Source of the DNA: Hanamia caeni
GTDB lineage: Bacteria; Bacteroidota; Bacteroidia; Chitinophagales; Chitinophagaceae
Direction: 5' to 3'
DNA length: 64,000 nt
Assembly: GCF_003721595.1 (NCBI RefSeq)
Contig: NZ_RJJR01000016.1
Location: 62,001-126,000, forward strand
The notes beneath the pieces are model-generated. The model made no database searches. It worked only from the letters and a program-made list of their open reading frames with translations, and was not told the origin of the DNA. Below, one piece after another: positions 51,733 to 61,433 of this stretch. The stretch's first letter is position 1. Each line of letters begins with the position of its first letter. The position numbers were made by a program, and so were the translations under genes.

Positions 51733-53136
51733 TTACTTCACTTCCCAATCATCCGTTCTGAAAGGGGACGCGGGCAATCCAGCCCTATTAAAAAGATTGG
51801 GAACTGCAGTATTGCTGAAGCCCATTCTTACCGCCTTCGGATTCTGTACAGATGAGCTTGAAACAATAACTTCGCTGTCCTGAATAATGGCCGTTGCAGG
51901 ATAAAACGTTTTATCGTCGCCCGCAATCATAAAATCGATTAAGGCATTACCTTTTTTCACCAATCCATCCTTCGCAAAATCAAAATGTACAATTGCCTTG
52001 TTTCCTTTTACCTCCATCGACCGGTATAACGGTCCTGAGTACACGATATTTTGCTTGCCATAAGTATTCGCGAGCGCCCATCCGGCCAGCCTTTTACCCA
52101 CATCAATCTTATTAACAGGATGAATATCATTTGTATCTCCTGTTATGTCAGACACCACCACCATACCTGTATTAGGCACACTTCTATAAGTCATTAGCTG
52201 CTGCTCTCTTACCAGCGCGCCTTTATTTCCCGCGCCATATTTAAAAGGCGCTATTTGCACAAAGTAAAAGGGAAAATCGTTCTTCCATAATCTGCGCCAC
52301 GCATAAATCATGTCACCAAAAGTTTCTGAATAGGTATCGGGGTTGGCTGTATTGGTTTCACCCTGGTACCAAATAGCTCCTTTTATTGCAAAGCTTGTTA
52401 CAGGTGCAATCATTGCATTATACGCCACAGAAGGTAGTACAGGCCAACCGCCACCTGGCGTTAGTATTGCTGCAGAAATCGCCAGCTTTTGATTATTATT
52501 AAAAACTTCAATTGGTGTCCAGGCTTCTACCGGAGTGCCGCCCCAGCACGATTCTATTAAGCCGACGGGCTGATGAATACTTTCATTAATCGTTCTTCCA
52601 AAAAAATAGGCGGCGGCGCTGAAAGAATGCATCGTAGCGGGCGAACAAACTTCCCACCGGCCACGCACTTCCTGCTGGGGATAGGGAGCAGTAATCTTTT
52701 GAATGTGAAAAAAGCGGATGGCGGGATGATTGGCGTTCTCCACTTCTTTTTGATAATAATCCTTATGCCAGTCAGCGCTGAACTCCATGTTTGACTGGCC
52801 ACTACAAAACCAATTATCGCCAATTAAAACATTTTGAATGGTGATAGTGGTATCTCCTATAATCGTGATTTGATAGGGGCCGCCTGCTGTTGGGGTTTGC
52901 AAATTTACCGTCCAGGAGGCATTGGAAATGGTATTAGCCTTAAGCGTATCACTATTCCATCCTGCTATCACACTTATTTTTTGACCGGGATTAGCCCAGC
53001 CATGAAACTGTATAGTAGTTTGTTGCTGCAGCACCATATTGTCTGAAAAAATATCCGGCAATCGCAAGTAGGCATCGGCTTTGGAAATGAAAAAAAATAA
53101 CAAAGCTGGCAGAAAGAAAAATACTCTTCTCATCAA
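51733..53136 (-). CDS. Sialate O-acetylesterase, secreted
   Basis: The 467-residue protein has a signal peptide (RVFFFLPALLFFFISKADA) and the SGNH-type esterase motifs: LIGDNWFCSGQSNMEF (nucleophile Ser in GQSNM), VGLIESCWGGTPVEAW, IKGAIWYQGETN and, near the C-terminus, DIHPVNKIDVGKRLAGWALA (catalytic His in DIHP). It removes O-acetyl groups from sialic acids or acetylated plant polysaccharides. It precedes, in the same direction, no close partner; the neighbouring upstream genes are a PQQ dehydrogenase and a beta-galactosidase on the same strand. Confidence 0.92.
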   Translation of the reverse strand: MMRRVFFFLPALLFFFISKADAYLRLPDIFSDNMVLQQQTTIQFHGWANPGQKISVIAGWNSDTLKANTISNASWTVNLQTPTAGGPYQITIIGDTTITIQNVLIGDNWFCSGQSNMEFSADWHKDYYQKEVENANHPAIRFFHIQKITAPYPQQEVRGRWEVCSPATMHSFSAAAYFFGRTINESIHQPVGLIESCWGGTPVEAWTPIEVFNNNQKLAISAAILTPGGGWPVLPSVAYNAMIAPVTSFAIKGAIWYQGETNTANPDTYSETFGDMIYAWRRLWKNDFPFYFVQIAPFKYGAGNKGALVREQQLMTYRSVPNTGMVVVSDITGDTNDIHPVNKIDVGKRLAGWALANTYGKQNIVYSGPLYRSMEVKGNKAIVHFDFAKDGLVKKGNALIDFMIAGDDKTFYPATAIIQDSEVIVSSSSVQNPKAVRMGFSNTAVPNLFNRAGLPASPFRTDDWEVK

Positions 53137-53278
53137 AAAAAATTTACTAGTTAAATAAAAATATAGAAATCATCATGTAATTTATTATAAATTCCTTTTC
53201 GTGTACGCATTATCGTTATAAATCCTAGTTCTCTATTATTTCCCTGTCTAATTTGTAAAATTCGTTTAACCATAACCG

Positions 53279-55459
53279 TTAGTCCGGTAAAGCAAAAGCC
53301 ACATAAGCATCGCCTGTTGGCTTTCTTAATTTCCCACCACCGCAGGCAATTACCAGAAATTCTTTTCCGTTCACTTCATATATCGATGGAGTAGCAAAAC
53401 CAGCTGCCGGCAAATCCGCTTCCCACAACAGTTTACCAGTTTTCTTATTAAATGCGCGAATTTTTGCATCGCTGGTTGCAGCAATAAAAATAACGCCTCC
53501 CGCCGTTACCACGGCGCCGCCATAATTTTCCGTTCCCGAATGAATGCTTTTTGCTTTCAATTCGGGATAATTGCCCAACGTATCTTTCCAAATTAATTCA
53601 CCAGTATTCAAATTGATTGCATTCAAGGTTCCCCATGGCGGATTAATGGCAGGATATCCTTCTCTCGTCAGGAATTTATTATATCCTGTTGACGTGTAAG
53701 GAAGATCAGTCCATGGATCTTTTTTCTTTTCAGGCTCAATAAAAATTTTGTCTTGTTCTTTTTTATCCTCCAAAATAAACGAAGCGAGCGCGTTTATTTC
53801 GGAAGAAGACAATTGGTTGAAAGCGGGCATCATCCTGCGTCCGGAAGAAATCAGCGATGCAAATTGGTGATCGTTATATTTTTTATTCACGCCAACCAAT
53901 GAAGGATAATTTCCACCTCCCTGCCGCTGCGTTCCATGACAGGTCATGCAGGTGGAATGATACAAACGCTTTCCTGCTTCAAGGTTGGTTTCGCTGGACG
54001 CCTTTTTCCCTTTTACATCCACCATTGTCAGTATCCACGGCATTTCGCTGCCATTCACATAAATTATGGAAGTGGTGGGATCATAAGCTGCGCCGCCCCA
54101 TTCTCCTCCTCCATCAAAACCCGGAAAAATTATTGTGCCCTCTTTGGAAGGCGGCGTAAAAATGCTGCCAGTTTTATAACCCGCTAATCGCTTTTTAATA
54201 TCCTGGTAAGAAGAATCCGGAACGATATTATTCAACTCGCTTTTTGTTATGGGAGTCTGACGTGCAAAGGGTTTCGGGAAAGTTGGGATTGGTTGCGTCG
54301 GTGATAATTTTTCGCCCAACAACTCACTTTGCGTAGAAACGGGAACTTCATTCACCGGATAAACAGGCTTACCTGTTTCCCTGTCGAGTAAAAAAATAAA
54401 ACCGCTTTTGGTTATTTGCGCAATGGCATCAATATTTTTTCCGTCCTTTTTTATATTAATTAAAACAGGCGCAGTGGGCACATCCCGGTCCCATACATCA
54501 TGATGCACGGTTTGAAAATGCCAGATCCTTTTGCCTGTCGCGGCATCCAGCGCAAGCACACAATTGGCGAACAAATTATCGCCCGTTCTTTTTCCTCCAT
54601 AAAAATCATACGAAGCAGAACCTGTAGGCGCAAATAGAATTCCGCGTTTTTCATCCAGGCTGAACCCGGCCCATGTATTGGCGCCACCGATATGGTTCCA
54701 CGCATCTTTGTCATCCCATGTATCATACCCAAACTCGCCAGGCTGTGGAATGGTATGAAAAATCCAGCGAAGCTTTCCGGAATGAACATCGTACGCCCTG
54801 ATATAACCCGGCGCTGCAGCGGCTTCTTCAGAAACACGCGCGCCAATGATGATGAGGTCTTTGTAAATAATTCCCGGCGAAGTAGTGGCCACATATAATT
54901 TTGAAGCGTCCCTGCCCAAGTTATTATGCAAATCAATCTTACCATTTTCACCAAAAGATTTTTCAGGAAGGCCTGTAGTGGCTTTGATGCAATACAGGTT
55001 GCCACCTGCAGAATAAAAAATCCTTTTGTCTGATTTTCCATCAGTGTAATAAGTTACTCCGCGGCAAACATTCATTCCAAAAGAGCCGTCCATTTTTTTG
55101 CCGGGAGAATCCGCCAATGGATCAAAAACCCATTTCTGTTTTCCGGTGGCGGCATCTAAAGCAAACAATTTTAATTTAGGAGTAACACCATATAGAAAAG
55201 AATCTATCACGATAGAGTTTACCTGTATCTGTGTCATGCTATCAGCATCATTCGTATGATACGTCCATGCAACTTTTAAATTTGAAACATTTCCTGTGTC
55301 GATTTGAGTCAACGAAGAGTAATGATTGTTTTCTTTGTTGCCACCGTAAACCTGCCATGTATTGTAGCTTTCCTTTTGCCTGCAGGAAGAAATGCAAAAT
55401 GAAATTAAAAATAAAACCGCTGCCTGTTTCAACAACGGTTTTCCAAAATTTATTCTCAT
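53279..55459 (-). CDS. PQQ-dependent dehydrogenase lipoprotein with inserted cytochrome c domain
   Basis: The 726-residue protein has a lipoprotein signal (FLISFCISSC) and PQQ-type propeller blades with tryptophan docking motifs (LFALDAATGKQKWVFDP, IRAYDVHSGKLRWIFHT, VLALDAATGKRIWHFQT, FLLDRETGKPVYPV). A cytochrome c domain is inserted at about residues 488-565: CMTCH at 504-508 and a likely axial Met in GRRMMPAF. Two further blades follow (NAINLNTGELIWKDTLG, IRAFNKKTGKLLWEADL). It should oxidise glucose or another sugar or alcohol in the periplasm and pass electrons to a haem. Overall it follows the membrane-bound glucose dehydrogenase type. Confidence 0.92.
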   Translation of the reverse strand: MRINFGKPLLKQAAVLFLISFCISSCRQKESYNTWQVYGGNKENNHYSSLTQIDTGNVSNLKVAWTYHTNDADSMTQIQVNSIVIDSFLYGVTPKLKLFALDAATGKQKWVFDPLADSPGKKMDGSFGMNVCRGVTYYTDGKSDKRIFYSAGGNLYCIKATTGLPEKSFGENGKIDLHNNLGRDASKLYVATTSPGIIYKDLIIIGARVSEEAAAAPGYIRAYDVHSGKLRWIFHTIPQPGEFGYDTWDDKDAWNHIGGANTWAGFSLDEKRGILFAPTGSASYDFYGGKRTGDNLFANCVLALDAATGKRIWHFQTVHHDVWDRDVPTAPVLINIKKDGKNIDAIAQITKSGFIFLLDRETGKPVYPVNEVPVSTQSELLGEKLSPTQPIPTFPKPFARQTPITKSELNNIVPDSSYQDIKKRLAGYKTGSIFTPPSKEGTIIFPGFDGGGEWGGAAYDPTTSIIYVNGSEMPWILTMVDVKGKKASSETNLEAGKRLYHSTCMTCHGTQRQGGGNYPSLVGVNKKYNDHQFASLISSGRRMMPAFNQLSSSEINALASFILEDKKEQDKIFIEPEKKKDPWTDLPYTSTGYNKFLTREGYPAINPPWGTLNAINLNTGELIWKDTLGNYPELKAKSIHSGTENYGGAVVTAGGVIFIAATSDAKIRAFNKKTGKLLWEADLPAAGFATPSIYEVNGKEFLVIACGGGKLRKPTGDAYVAFALPD

Positions 55460-55595
55460 GAGCTTTTGAAATTATAATCAAAATAGAAAATAAAAAATCA
55501 AATTATTTATTTGTTTTCTGCAATCAAAGCGGTAGGTGCGCCTTAGCGTTAGACTGCGGGTTATACAATCACGGTCTGACCTGCGATGCCGACCG

Positions 55596-58500
55596 CTATC
55601 TAACCGGGGTTATCATAAAAGAATAACTGTAATCTTTATACTCCATCCTGTATTGTTTCAACGGCCATGTGCCCCACGAATTAATTCCCCCAACGCCTGT
55701 TTGTTCTAAATCGATACTCAATGTAGTTAAATCTCTCTGCTTCAATTCACCGGAATGATGATTGTGTTTTTCCAAACCTTCATCTAAATCTTTATCCAGG
55801 AAATGGCGGGCAGAAATATTCAAAACGGTATCACCTTGTATCATTAAACCACGGCCTCTATCATCAGTTAATTTCACCCAACGCACATCGGTTTTATTTC
55901 CAGTTTCCTGTGGTCTTACGTAAGGATGAAACTGCTGATCAACCGTCTGATTGTACACGCCAACAAATGCCGCGTCTTTTCTGTCCCAATAATTTTCTGA
56001 CGGGCCACGGCCATACCATTCCATCTGACTGTATTCTTTCGGCAACATCATCTGCATTCCGAATTTGAACATCATGGGCTCTTTTTGAGAAGAATCTGCG
56101 CGCATAGATTCCGTTACTTTTATAATGCCTTCACCATTCAACTGATAATTAATATCCAGGTAAGCATATACATCGGGCAATGAAAAATGCGTGTTCAACT
56201 TTATATTACGCGGATTGGAAGAATCGATATCAAACCCAAGCAGCACAAAATTGTGCGAAGCCCTTTTCCAGTTGATCATTGTTCTTTGAAAGTTTGCACC
56301 AAAGTCATTATCAGTAGGTGGCCGCCAGAAATTAGGCTTTAAATTATAACCGTCTTTGATGAAATTATTTCCGCCAACAATGTATTGATGCAAAAGACCA
56401 TCATTACGGCCGAAAGAAAATTTCACATTACTATTATTGAAATTGATCGTACTATCGGTTATGCGTACACGCAAATCGCTCGAGTTTGGCAATGAAGTTT
56501 TATTTTCATTAATGTGGCTGTAAAGAACCAATTGGTCTTTGGCAACTTCCCAATCAGCAGGCACCATTCCTTCATCTTTTTTATTTTTATAATAAACATT
56601 CAAAAAGATTTCTTTATAAGCTATGCGCGGCAATTTATAATGTAAGTCAATAAGGGCGGTATCTCGGGGCAAAACATTCAATTTATCCTCCTTCCCTTTT
56701 TGTATCACTTTACCATCAGCCACCAGCTCCCAATCCATATATACATCATCCAGGTTTTTAAAAAAATTCTCATTATACACTTTTATTTTCCCCACCATTA
56801 TATCTGCAGGAAAAGTAAAAATATTTTGGTATTGTTTTTTTACCTCCAGCATGTGTGGATGTAAAGTGCGATCCGGCGCAACGAGGCCGTTACAATTAAA
56901 ATTAAAATCGCTCGGCATATCCACTCCATAATCGCCTCCATACGCCCAAATGGTATCTCCCTTATCGGTTACTTTTCGAAATCCCTGGTCAACAAAATCC
57001 CAGATATATCCGCCCTGCATTTTTGGGTAATATTTTCTAATTGTATCCCAATAATCATTAAAATTTCCGTCGGTGTTGCCCATGGCGTGGGCATATTCTA
57101 CGAGGATGAAAGGCTTGTTGTTATGAGCGCTGTCGTACTTTACATGACGCACCATATCATCGGGCGAAGGATACATCGGGCAATAAATATCAGAAAAATC
57201 GGTGGCGCTCGCCGGTTCATATTCTACCGGGCGCGAAGGATCGCGATGCTTGATCCATTCATAACATTTCTCAAAATTGACGCCCATGCCCGCTTCATTT
57301 CCCATCGACCAAACGATTACGCTTACATGATTTTTGTCGCGCTCAACGGCTCTTGAATCGCGTTGAAAATGTTGCAAAAACCAATTGGGTTTTTTAGACA
57401 AAGAGTTGGCGCCAAAGCCCATTCCGTGAGTTTCTAAATTAGCTTCGTCCACTACATACAAACCATATTTGTCGCACAACTGGTACCAGTAAGGATCGTT
57501 TGGATAATGCGAAGTGCGAACGGCATTGATGTTATTTTCTTTCATGATTCTTACATCCTGCTCCATTCTTTCTTTACTGATCACCTGCCCCGTTATCGGA
57601 TCCATTTCATGGCGGTTTACGCCTTTTATCAAAATCGCTTTACCGTTTACATACAAAGCTCCGTTTTTAATTTCCACTTTTCTGAATCCCGTTTTTTGGG
57701 GAATCACTTCAACCACATCTCCACTTTTATCCTTTAAAGTAGTCAAAACCGTGTATTGGTATGGCGTTTCGGCAGTCCACTTGTTGGGGCTTTTTAATTT
57801 AATGATTACATTTTTAAACTTGCTCGAATCTTTAAGTGAAATCGAAGCGCTTTTAATTGTCTTTCCGGTTGCATCCAGTAAATCAAAAGTGGCTTTATAA
57901 TTTTTTAATTCTGCATCACTATTATTTAAAAAATCAAGGCTGATATTCAATCGCCCGTTTGCATAATTATTGTCGAGGTCAGGAATGATTTGCACATCAC
58001 GTACATGAACCTTATTGCGCGCATACATAAAAACGTCACGGTCAACTCCGGCAAGCCGCCACATATCCTGGTCTTCCATGTAGGTTCCGTCGCTCCAGCG
58101 AATCACCTGGAAAGCGATTAAATTCTTTTGACCAGGCTTCACATATTTCGTGATATTAAATTCTGCCGGAAGCTTGCTGTCTTCACTATAGCCTACCCAC
58201 TGGCCATTTACCCATAAATAAAAACACGAACGAACGCCCCCAAACTGTATATAAATATCTTTCCCATCCCAATTTTTATCCACCATAACTTCCCTGCGAT
58301 AAGAGCCCACAGGATTGTATTGATGCGGCACATGAGGAGGATTTGGTTTTATCAAATAATCAAAATCATAGCGAATGTTAGTATAAATCGGGATGCCATA
58401 ACCGTTCACTTCCCAGGTAGCCGGCACTGGAAAGTTAACCCAATGACTGTCATTGTAATCTGTTTTCCAAAAACCCAAAGGCTTGTCAGCAGGCTTATCC

Positions 58501-58730
58501 ACCCATTTAAACTTCCAGTCGCCATTCAATGATTGAAAATCTTTTGAAGCTGCCCTGTCGCCTTTAAGAGCGAGGTCTTTATTTTCATAAGCAAAATAAG
58601 TTGCGTGTATGGGTTCCCTGTTATGTTCATTCAGACTTTCATTTTCCCAAAACTCAGGCGGCTCCTGCGATTGCGCGAAAGATTGTGACATGCAAATCAG
58701 GAACGTAATCAGTGTAATTAATTTTTTCAT
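55596..58730 (-). CDS. Beta-galactosidase, glycoside hydrolase family 2
   Basis: The 1044-residue protein has a signal peptide (LITFLICMSQSFAQ) and the full LacZ-type layout: sugar-binding domain (residues 40-230, GSYRREVMV, FGGVRSCFYLWVNGQWVGYSED cut to its core CFYLWVNGQWVGYSED), Ig-like domain, TIM barrel (350-640) with acid/base Glu479 in WSMGNEAGMG and nucleophile Glu545 in ILVEYAHAMGN, a DUF4981-type domain and the C-terminal beta-galactosidase small-chain domain (MEWYGRGPSENYWDRKDAAF). It cleaves beta-galactosides outside the cytoplasm. It is upstream of the PQQ dehydrogenase on the same strand, 136 bases apart. Confidence 0.95.
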   Translation of the reverse strand: MKKLITLITFLICMSQSFAQSQEPPEFWENESLNEHNREPIHATYFAYENKDLALKGDRAASKDFQSLNGDWKFKWVDKPADKPLGFWKTDYNDSHWVNFPVPATWEVNGYGIPIYTNIRYDFDYLIKPNPPHVPHQYNPVGSYRREVMVDKNWDGKDIYIQFGGVRSCFYLWVNGQWVGYSEDSKLPAEFNITKYVKPGQKNLIAFQVIRWSDGTYMEDQDMWRLAGVDRDVFMYARNKVHVRDVQIIPDLDNNYANGRLNISLDFLNNSDAELKNYKATFDLLDATGKTIKSASISLKDSSKFKNVIIKLKSPNKWTAETPYQYTVLTTLKDKSGDVVEVIPQKTGFRKVEIKNGALYVNGKAILIKGVNRHEMDPITGQVISKERMEQDVRIMKENNINAVRTSHYPNDPYWYQLCDKYGLYVVDEANLETHGMGFGANSLSKKPNWFLQHFQRDSRAVERDKNHVSVIVWSMGNEAGMGVNFEKCYEWIKHRDPSRPVEYEPASATDFSDIYCPMYPSPDDMVRHVKYDSAHNNKPFILVEYAHAMGNTDGNFNDYWDTIRKYYPKMQGGYIWDFVDQGFRKVTDKGDTIWAYGGDYGVDMPSDFNFNCNGLVAPDRTLHPHMLEVKKQYQNIFTFPADIMVGKIKVYNENFFKNLDDVYMDWELVADGKVIQKGKEDKLNVLPRDTALIDLHYKLPRIAYKEIFLNVYYKNKKDEGMVPADWEVAKDQLVLYSHINENKTSLPNSSDLRVRITDSTINFNNSNVKFSFGRNDGLLHQYIVGGNNFIKDGYNLKPNFWRPPTDNDFGANFQRTMINWKRASHNFVLLGFDIDSSNPRNIKLNTHFSLPDVYAYLDINYQLNGEGIIKVTESMRADSSQKEPMMFKFGMQMMLPKEYSQMEWYGRGPSENYWDRKDAAFVGVYNQTVDQQFHPYVRPQETGNKTDVRWVKLTDDRGRGLMIQGDTVLNISARHFLDKDLDEGLEKHNHHSGELKQRDLTTLSIDLEQTGVGGINSWGTWPLKQYRMEYKDYSYSFMITPVR

Positions 58731-58885
58731 GGAATATTTTTTTTAAATTTCTTTAAGGTGGCAATGGTCAAAATTAAAAATTATCTCCTTGTAACCACCA
58801 CAGTTTTTTTAAAAAGGTAAGCTGAACGTGTTATTCGAATGTGGTTCTCACTTATAAATAGAGGTAGCCGAAATGATGAGACGGA

Positions 58886-58917
58886 ACAGTAAATAAATAA
58901 ATATGCCGTTTTTATTT
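58886..58917 (+). repeat. Dispersed AT-rich motif, copy 7
   Basis: AACAGTAAATAAATAAATAT then GCCGTTTTTATTT matches the motif. It lies in the divergent region between beta-galactosidase and catalase. Confidence 0.4.
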
Positions 58918-58963
58918 CACTTTACAGTAACGATTTACAAATTTCATTGCTCAATAAATCAGT

Positions 58964-58971
58964 TACATTTG
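58964..58971 (+). promoter_or_regulatory. -7 element for catalase
   Basis: TACATTTG fits TAnnTTTG, 29 bases before the start codon. A TTG at 58947-58949 is nearer than usual (14 bases). Confidence 0.5.
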
Positions 58972-59000
58972 AGTACTATTATTCATTAAAAAAAACAACA

Positions 59001-60482
59001 ATGAACCAGGAAAACGAAACAGGCAAAAAGCTGACCACCCGCACCGGTACGCCTGTCCCGGATAATCAAAACATTCAGACTGCAGGAGTTCGCGGGCCTG
59101 CATTGTTACAGGATTTTTGGTTTTTGGAAAAGATGGCTCACTTCGACCGCGAAGTAATTCCTGAAAGACGCATGCACGCCAAGGGATCGGGAGCCTTTGG
59201 TACATTCACTGTAACCCATGATATAACGAAATACACGATGGCGGATATTTTTTCGGAGATAGGGAAAAAAACCGAAATGTTCGTAAGGTTCTCTACTGTT
59301 GCCGGTGAGCGCGGCGCAGCAGATGCTGAGCGCGATATAAGAGGTTTTGCAATGAAGTTTTATACCAAACAGGGCAACTGGGATTTGGTAGGCAACAATA
59401 CACCCGTGTTTTTCTTTCGTGATCCGATGAAATTCCCAGACCTGAACCACGCAGTGAAGAGAGATCCCAAAACCAACCTAAGAAGCGCCGACAATAACTG
59501 GGATTTCTGGACACTTTTGCCGGAAGCGCTGCACCAGGTTACAATTGTTATGAGCGACCGGGGAATTCCTAAATCCTTCCGGCACATGCATGGATTTGGA
59601 AGCCACACATTTAGCTTCATCAATTCAAAAAATGAGCGGCATTGGGTAAAGTTTACTTTCAAAACACAACAGGGAATTGAAAACTTAAGCAATGAAGAAG
59701 CGGTAAAAATTATCGGTACAGACAGAGAATCTAACCAGAGAGATCTTTTTGAAAATATTGAAAAAGGCAACTTCCCAAAATGGAAAATGTTTGTCCAAAT
59801 AATGACCGAAGAGCAGGCAAACAATCATACTCAAAATCCCTTCGACCTTACTAAAGTATGGAAACATGGTGATTATCCATTGATACCGGTTGGCGAATTT
59901 GAGCTAAACCGTAACCCCGAAAATTATTTTGCGGATGTAGAGCAGGCTGCTTTCAATCCCGCTCACATTGTGCCGGGAATTGGCTTTTCTCCCGATCGGA
60001 TGTTGCAGGGAAGATTATTCTCTTATGGCGACGCCCAGCGATACCGGCTCGGAGTGAACAGCGCTCAGATACCTGTCAACAGCCCAAAATGTCCTTATCA
60101 TAGTTTCCATCGCGATGGCGCGATGCGGGTTGATGGCAACTATGGCGCTACTAAACATTATGAACCCAACAGCGTTAATGAATGGCAGGAACAACCTCAA
60201 TATAAAGAACCGCCACTGGCGCTTCATGGCGATGCAGGCGCCTGGGATCACCGGCCTGATGATGAAGATTATTTTTCTCAGCCCGGCGATCTTTTCCGCC
60301 TCATGACGGATGAAAAAAAAGAATTATTGTTTAAAAATACAGCAGCAGAATTGGGGCGTGCCCAAAAGTTCATCCAGGTGCGCCACATACGAAATTGCTC
60401 CAAAGCAGATCCTGCTTATGGCGAAGGAGTTGCAAAAGCTTTGAAGCTGACAATGGAAGACGTGAACACTTTTAAATTATAA
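59001..60482 (+). CDS. katA: Monofunctional haem catalase
   Basis: From MNQENETGKKLTTRTGTPVP the protein has 493 residues, the size of small-subunit (clade 3) catalases. It has the active-site His in VIPERRMHAKGSGAFG, the Asn in DLVGNNTPVFFFRDP, the proximal haem Tyr in RLFSYGDAQRYRLG and the NADPH-type region. It converts hydrogen peroxide to water and oxygen in the cytoplasm; there is no signal peptide. The longer frame from 58947 is in front of the promoter and can be dismissed. A perfect terminator follows. Confidence 0.97.
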   Translation: MNQENETGKKLTTRTGTPVPDNQNIQTAGVRGPALLQDFWFLEKMAHFDREVIPERRMHAKGSGAFGTFTVTHDITKYTMADIFSEIGKKTEMFVRFSTVAGERGAADAERDIRGFAMKFYTKQGNWDLVGNNTPVFFFRDPMKFPDLNHAVKRDPKTNLRSADNNWDFWTLLPEALHQVTIVMSDRGIPKSFRHMHGFGSHTFSFINSKNERHWVKFTFKTQQGIENLSNEEAVKIIGTDRESNQRDLFENIEKGNFPKWKMFVQIMTEEQANNHTQNPFDLTKVWKHGDYPLIPVGEFELNRNPENYFADVEQAAFNPAHIVPGIGFSPDRMLQGRLFSYGDAQRYRLGVNSAQIPVNSPKCPYHSFHRDGAMRVDGNYGATKHYEPNSVNEWQEQPQYKEPPLALHGDAGAWDHRPDDEDYFSQPGDLFRLMTDEKKELLFKNTAAELGRAQKFIQVRHIRNCSKADPAYGEGVAKALKLTMEDVNTFKL

Positions 60483-60498
60483 ATTTTCTTCCTTAAGC

Positions 60499-60532
60499 AA
60501 ACCTTTGCTCTTAAACAGGGCAAAGGTTTTTT
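60499..60532 (+). terminator. Terminator of catalase
   Basis: AAACCTTTGC (60499-60508) and GCAAAGGTTT (60520-60529) form a perfect 10-bp stem running into six T. Confidence 0.92.
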
Positions 60533-60630
60533 ATTTAAATGTCCCTTATTTGAACACAAAACATGTTCAGACATTCCTTCAATATACGGGCGACCAAATG
60601 CTCAAAATAAAAATTGGGAGCATTTGTCTA

Positions 60631-60646
60631 CCTGCCGTCAGGCAGG
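60631..60646. repeat. Short GC-rich palindrome
   Basis: CCTGCC gtca GGCAGG forms a 6-bp stem with a 4-base loop; GC-rich against the local background. Such palindromes are often dispersed in Bacteroidota genomes (from memory); only this copy was noticed here. Confidence 0.4.
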
Positions 60647-60798
60647 TTTGTTTACTGCCAGGGTTAAATATTCAAATTGCCATTTCTTAACATCGATCTG
60701 AATTAAAGTAAAAAACTATCAAAAACATAGCTGAAGATTATCCGGAAGCAGGCATTATTATTGGAAAGTGAAAAGGGTAACTACAGAATAGCTTCATA

Positions 60799-61323
60799 AT
60801 GAAACAAAAAATAATTTATACAATTGGCCACTCCACTCATACGCTTGAAGAATTTATAGCGATGCTGAAATCATTCAATATAGAGTTGTTGGCCGATATC
60901 AGAAGCTTTCCGGGATCGAGGAAATTTCCTCATTTCAATAAAGAAAATCTTCCGGCATCGTTGGCTGAAAATAATATAGAATACATCCATTTAAAAAATC
61001 TTGGGGGACGGAGAAAAGTAAATCCTGAGTCATGCAATACAGGATGGCGCGTGGCTGCATTCAGGGGTTATGCAGATTACATGGAAACAGAAAATTTTGA
61101 AAAAGCCATTAAGGAACTGGAGCAAATTGCTTCAGAAAAGCGGGTAGCCTACATGTGCGCCGAAGCGGTTTGGTGGCGTTGTCACCGGTCGTTGGTGTCT
61201 GATTATCTAAAACACAATGGATGGACAGTGCTGCATATAATGGGCGTGAACAAAAGTACAGAGCATCCCTATACCGCGCCGGCAAAGATTATGAATGGTA
61301 AATTAAATTACAGCAAGGAGTAA
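60799..61323 (+). CDS. DUF488 family protein
   Basis: The 174-residue protein shows the family motifs IYTIGHSTHTLEEFIAMLK, LLADIRSFPGSRKFPHFN and CAEAVWWRCHRSLVSDYL. The conserved Cys and His in CAExxxxRCHR suggest a catalytic or metal site. The function of DUF488 is not established. It is preceded by about 260 bases that hold only the catalase terminator and a small palindrome. Confidence 0.93.
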   Translation: MKQKIIYTIGHSTHTLEEFIAMLKSFNIELLADIRSFPGSRKFPHFNKENLPASLAENNIEYIHLKNLGGRRKVNPESCNTGWRVAAFRGYADYMETENFEKAIKELEQIASEKRVAYMCAEAVWWRCHRSLVSDYLKHNGWTVLHIMGVNKSTEHPYTAPAKIMNGKLNYSKE

Positions 61324-61433
61324 GATTGCTACAAAAAAACCGGAATTTCCCTGAAAAGGCAATGGAATAAACTTACTATCTTTAATTGTATTATGGATTG
61401 ACTTTTATTATTTATCCGGTAAATCAATTCAAC

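Noticed and set aside
54460..55041. 193-codon minus-strand open frame
   Set aside because: Out-of-frame shadow inside the PQQ dehydrogenase gene.
55531..55595. GC-richer stretch between beta-galactosidase and PQQ dehydrogenase, sharing GACCGCTA with 40128-40138
   Set aside because: The shared string is too short to call a repeat and I see no structure or second full copy.
59360..59824. 154-codon minus-strand open frame
   Set aside because: Antisense to catalase, no recognisable protein pattern.
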